Part shown: piece by piece, positions 13,152 through 14,270 of the stretch
Position numbering within the stretch: the first letter of the stretch is position 1
Layout of the letters: each line of letters opens with the position of its first letter
From: DASQDT01 sp036380435
GTDB taxonomy: Bacteria > Acidobacteriota > Blastocatellia > Pyrinomonadales > Pyrinomonadaceae
Assembly (NCBI GenBank): GCA_036380435.1
Contig: DASVES010000213.1
Location: forward strand, 1 to 14,270
Direction: 5' to 3'
DNA length: 14,270 nucleotides
The notes under the pieces: generated by a model
Database searches by the model: none
What the model was told of the DNA's origin: nothing
What the model saw: only the letters and a program-made list of their open reading frames with translations
Position numbers and translations under genes: made by a program

Positions 13152-13223
13152 GGCTGGGTAGCTGAGACGGATTAGCGCCGGTTTGAAACACCGAACAGGT
13201 TGGTTCGATTCCAACCCCAGCCA
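13152..13223 (+). tRNA. tRNA-Phe(GAA)
   Basis: Acceptor GGCTGGG/CCCAGCC, A73, D stem GCT/AGC, loop TTGAAAC with GAA at 13185-13187, T arm GTTGG-TTCGATT-CCAAC. The first anticodon-stem pair (27:43) is C-A and the variable loop is only 4 nt. Confidence 0.9.
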
Positions 13224-13245
13224 CTTCTTCCCCCGACTTTCTCGA

Positions 13246-13318
13246 TGTGGTCTAGCTCAACTGGTAGAGCGCTGCTTTGTTAAAGCAGTCGGTGTGGGTT
13301 CGACTCCCACGGCCACAG
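13246..13318 (+). tRNA. tRNA-Asn(GTT)
   Basis: Acceptor TGTGGTC/GGCCACA with T1-A72 and G73 as in bacterial Asn. D stem GCTC/GAGC, anticodon stem CTGCT/AGCAG, loop TTGTTAA with GTT at 13279-13281, T arm GTGGG-TTCGACT-CCCAC. Fully canonical. Confidence 0.95.
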
Positions 13319-13329
13319 TTCATTCACAC

Positions 13330-13403
13330 GGCCGGTTAGCTCAACCCGGTAGAGCGGCAGTCCTACAAACTGCGGGTTGAAGGTTCGACTCCTTCACCGG
13401 CCA
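13330..13403 (+). tRNA. tRNA-Val(TAC), C33
   Basis: Acceptor GGCCGGT/ACCGGCC, A73, D stem GCTC/GAGC, anticodon stem GCAGT/ACTGC, loop CCTACAA with TAC at 13364-13366, T arm GAAGG-TTCGACT-CCTTC. Position 33 is C instead of T. Confidence 0.92.
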
Positions 13404-13409
13404 CTTGGG

Positions 13410-13495
13410 GAGTGATGAGTGATAAGTGATAAGTGATAAGAAAGACAAAGCCCGTCTGCTCTTTCTTATCACTTATCACTTATCACTCATCACTC
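13410..13495. repeat. Heptamer-built perfect hairpin, unit AAGTGAT
   Basis: The left arm 13410-13440 (GAGTGAT twice, then AAGTGAT units) is perfectly complementary to 13465-13495, and the pairing extends five more bases inward (AAAGA/TCTTT). It lies between tRNA-Val and the degenerate tRNA-like element, ending 3 nt before the latter. Confidence 0.9.
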
Positions 13496-13497
13496 AT

Positions 13498-13577
13498 CGG
13501 GGCGTAGCTCAAACGCGGCTGAAACGTGAACAGCGGGAGCGTTTAGCGCAGAGGCCGCGGACGACCTCGCGCCCCGG
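13498..13577 (+). other. Degenerate or rearranged tRNA-like element
   Basis: The outer part is tRNA-like: acceptor CGGGGCG/CGCCCCG, then TAGCTC as in other members, and a G followed by encoded CCA (13578-13580). There is no TTCGANT T loop and no regular anticodon arm. Instead the inside can form nested stems (CGCGGC/GCCGCG, AAACG/CGTTT, or GCTG/CAGC with a 9-nt loop). No anticodon can be assigned. It could be a decayed tRNA, a tRNA carrying an insertion, or a tRNA-mimic RNA. Confidence 0.6.
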
Positions 13578-13589
13578 CCAAACTTTTGC

Positions 13590-13663
13590 GGCGATGTAGC
13601 TCTAATTGGCAGAGCAGTTTTCTCGTAAAAAACAGCGTGTGGGTTCGACTCCCACCATCGCCT
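13590..13663 (+). tRNA. tRNA-Thr(CGT), copy 1
   Basis: Acceptor GGCGATG/CATCGCC, D stem GCTC/GAGC, anticodon stem GTTTT/AAAAC, loop CTCGTAA with CGT at 13624-13626, T arm GTGGG-TTCGACT-CCCAC. The discriminator is T, where Thr usually has A. The AT-only anticodon stem apart from one pair is unusual in this GC-rich region. Confidence 0.9.
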
Positions 13664-13675
13664 TTCGACTATTTT

Positions 13676-13751
13676 GGGTCCGTAGCTCAGTCGGAATCAG
13701 AGCGTCTGCCTTCTAAGCAGAGGGTCGCAGGTTCGAGTCCTGCCGGGCCTG
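13676..13751 (+). tRNA. tRNA-Arg(TCT)
   Basis: Acceptor GGGTCCG/CGGGCCT, G73, D arm GCTCAGTCGGAATCAGAGC (same as the tRNA-Arg at 10575), anticodon stem TCTGC/GCAGA, loop CTTCTAA with TCT at 13712-13714, T arm GCAGG-TTCGAGT-CCTGC. Reads AGA/AGG, rare codons in GC-rich genomes. Confidence 0.94.
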
Positions 13752-13765
13752 TTGGTTGAAACTGA

Positions 13766-13839
13766 TGCGGGGAAGCACAGGAGGTGTGTGCAGCGGTCTC
13801 ATAAACCGAAGGTCGCGGGTTCAAGTCCCGCCCCCGCAA
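13766..13839 (+). tRNA. tRNA-Met(CAT), first CAT gene
   Basis: Acceptor TGCGGGG/CCCCGCA, A73, D stem GCAC/GTGC, loop CTCATAA with CAT at 13800-13802, T arm GCGGG-TTCAAGT-CCCGC. The 3' half (AGGTCGCGGGTTCAAGTCCC) resembles initiator tRNA, but positions 1:72 are paired and the GGG/CCC anticodon-stem signature is absent. Position 8 is A and pair 27:43 is G-A. It could be elongator Met, initiator-derived, or Ile if C34 is lysidinylated. Confidence 0.85.
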
Positions 13840-13846
13840 TTGGAAT

Positions 13847-13969
13847 AATCGTGAATCGTCAATCGTCAATCGTAAATCGATAAGGTTGTCGCCCAACGAT
13901 CTGAGCGGCGTCACTCAAGGTGGCCCGACTCAACCACGATTCACGATTGACGATTGACGATTCACGATT
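13847..13969. repeat. Heptamer-built hairpin, unit AATCGTC
   Basis: Left arm 13847-13879 (AATCGTG, AATCGTC twice, AATCGTA, AATCG) matches the complement of 13937-13969 at 32 of 33 positions. The 57-nt centre has no clear feature. It lies between the Met and Ala tRNAs. Confidence 0.9.
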
Positions 13970-13972
13970 TTG

Positions 13973-14044
13973 GGGCCGGTGATGTAACGGGAAGCATGGG
14001 AGTCCTGCAAACTCTTCGCGAGAGTTCGAATCTCTCCCGGTCCA
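13973..14044 (+). tRNA. tRNA-Ala(TGC), C33
   Basis: Acceptor GGGCCGG/CCGGTCC contains G3-T70, the alanine identity pair, and A73. D stem ATG/CAT, anticodon stem GGAGT/ACTCT, loop CCTGCAA with TGC at 14006-14008, T arm GAGAG-TTCGAAT-CTCTC. Position 33 is C; variable loop 4 nt. Confidence 0.92.
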
Positions 14045-14048
14045 TTTT

Positions 14049-14125
14049 TGCGGCGTAGCTCAAACGGTTAACAGAGCGCGCGTCTCGTAAACGCGAAGGT
14101 GCGGGTTCGAGTCCCGCCGCCGCAG
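14049..14125 (+). tRNA. tRNA-Thr(CGT), copy 2
   Basis: Acceptor TGCGGCG/CGCCGCA, G73, CCA encoded (14126-14128). D stem GCTC/GAGC, anticodon stem CGCGT/ACGCG, loop CTCGTAA with CGT at 14086-14088, T arm GCGGG-TTCGAGT-CCCGC. The anticodon loop is identical to copy 1, but stems differ throughout, so it is not a recent duplicate. Confidence 0.92.
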
Positions 14126-14137
14126 CCAGCGATCCAC

Positions 14138-14211
14138 AGCGGGGAGGAGCCTCGGAGGCTCGGCGGTCTCATAAGCCGCGACACATAGCAGGTTCGACTC
14201 CTGCCCCCGCG
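14138..14211 (+). tRNA. tRNA with CAT anticodon, second (Met, fMet or Ile2)
   Basis: Acceptor AGCGGGG/CCCCGCG leaves an A1 x G72 mismatch, recalling the unpaired 1:72 of bacterial initiators. D stem GAGC/GCTC, anticodon stem GCGGT/GCCGC, loop CTCATAA with CAT at 14170-14172, T arm GCAGG-TTCGACT-CCTGC. The variable loop is 8 nt, position 8 is A, and the next base is C. The identity among the three CAT species is open. Confidence 0.82.
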
Positions 14212-14220
14212 CCCCTCATT

Positions 14221-14270
14221 GACCCGGAGCACGAGCGGCAGTGTGGCAGCCTTTTAAGCTGTGAGGTGCG
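14221..14270 (+). tRNA. tRNA-Lys(TTT), cut by window end
   Basis: Acceptor 5' strand GACCCGG, D stem CAC/GTG, anticodon stem GCAGC/GCTGT, loop CTTTTAA with TTT at 14253-14255, variable loop GAGGT, then the window ends at the T stem. Position 8 is A. It shows that the array continues beyond this window. Confidence 0.85.

Noticed and set aside
13498..13577. Selenocysteine tRNA
   Set aside because: No TCA anticodon loop, no T loop, no 8-bp acceptor or 6-bp D stem; and the SelO in this window uses Cys.
11318..13969. CRISPR array
   Set aside because: The short repeats here are 7-nt tandem units without unique spacers and are arranged as inverted pairs, not as direct repeats with spacers.

Overview
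The window is GC-rich bacterial chromosome. The conserved genes (topB, gnd, selO, a MOSC protein, a MEDS-domain protein, an HNH_5-type endonuclease) and the dispersed AATTAACATGGATGGACAGG-type repeats suggest an Acidobacteriota relative. That placement is inference from gene style and was not searched.

Positions 1-9612 are an ordinary, loosely packed gene neighbourhood. It holds a 3'-truncated topB (minus), a secreted dual-specificity-type phosphatase (minus), gnd (plus, TTG start), a secreted hypothetical protein (minus), a MEDS-domain sensor-like protein (minus), a small frameshifted ORF, a MOSC protein, a 59-aa Lys-rich protein and a MobB-like P-loop protein (all minus), a short acidic hypothetical protein (plus) and selO (plus). 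The MOSC and MobB-like genes lie close together and hint at molybdenum-cofactor-related chemistry; the rest share no obvious pathway.

Positions 9613-10298 contain no convincing protein gene. They hold a promoter-like site with a perfect 9-bp inverted repeat over the -35 box, a 5' hairpin, a very strong intrinsic terminator and a second perfect 16-bp hairpin followed by a T-run. I read this as a candidate non-coding transcript plus a boundary in front of the array.

Positions 10299-14270 are a dense tRNA array, all on the plus strand and running off the window end: 28 tRNA genes with a readable anticodon (the last one cut) and one degenerate tRNA-like element. They cover at least 19 amino acids with almost no anticodon duplicated. 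One HNH endonuclease gene sits in the middle. Many discriminator bases and special identity elements are correct for the isotype (G-1:C73 in His, G3:T70 in Ala, T73 in Gly and Cys, C1:G72 in Pro), which argues for function. The bodies are nevertheless unusual: three Leu-anticodon tRNAs are class I (short variable loop), Trp and Glu tRNAs have long class-II variable arms, five tRNAs have C instead of the near-universal T at position 33, and four have A at position 8. This looks like an auxiliary, probably mobile or phage-derived tRNA set, possibly one that withstands tRNA-cleaving toxins; that role is hypothesis.

A second theme is a family of seven hairpin repeats built from tandem 7-nt units. 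Each locus has its own unit sequence but the same architecture. They occur both between ordinary genes and inside the tRNA array.
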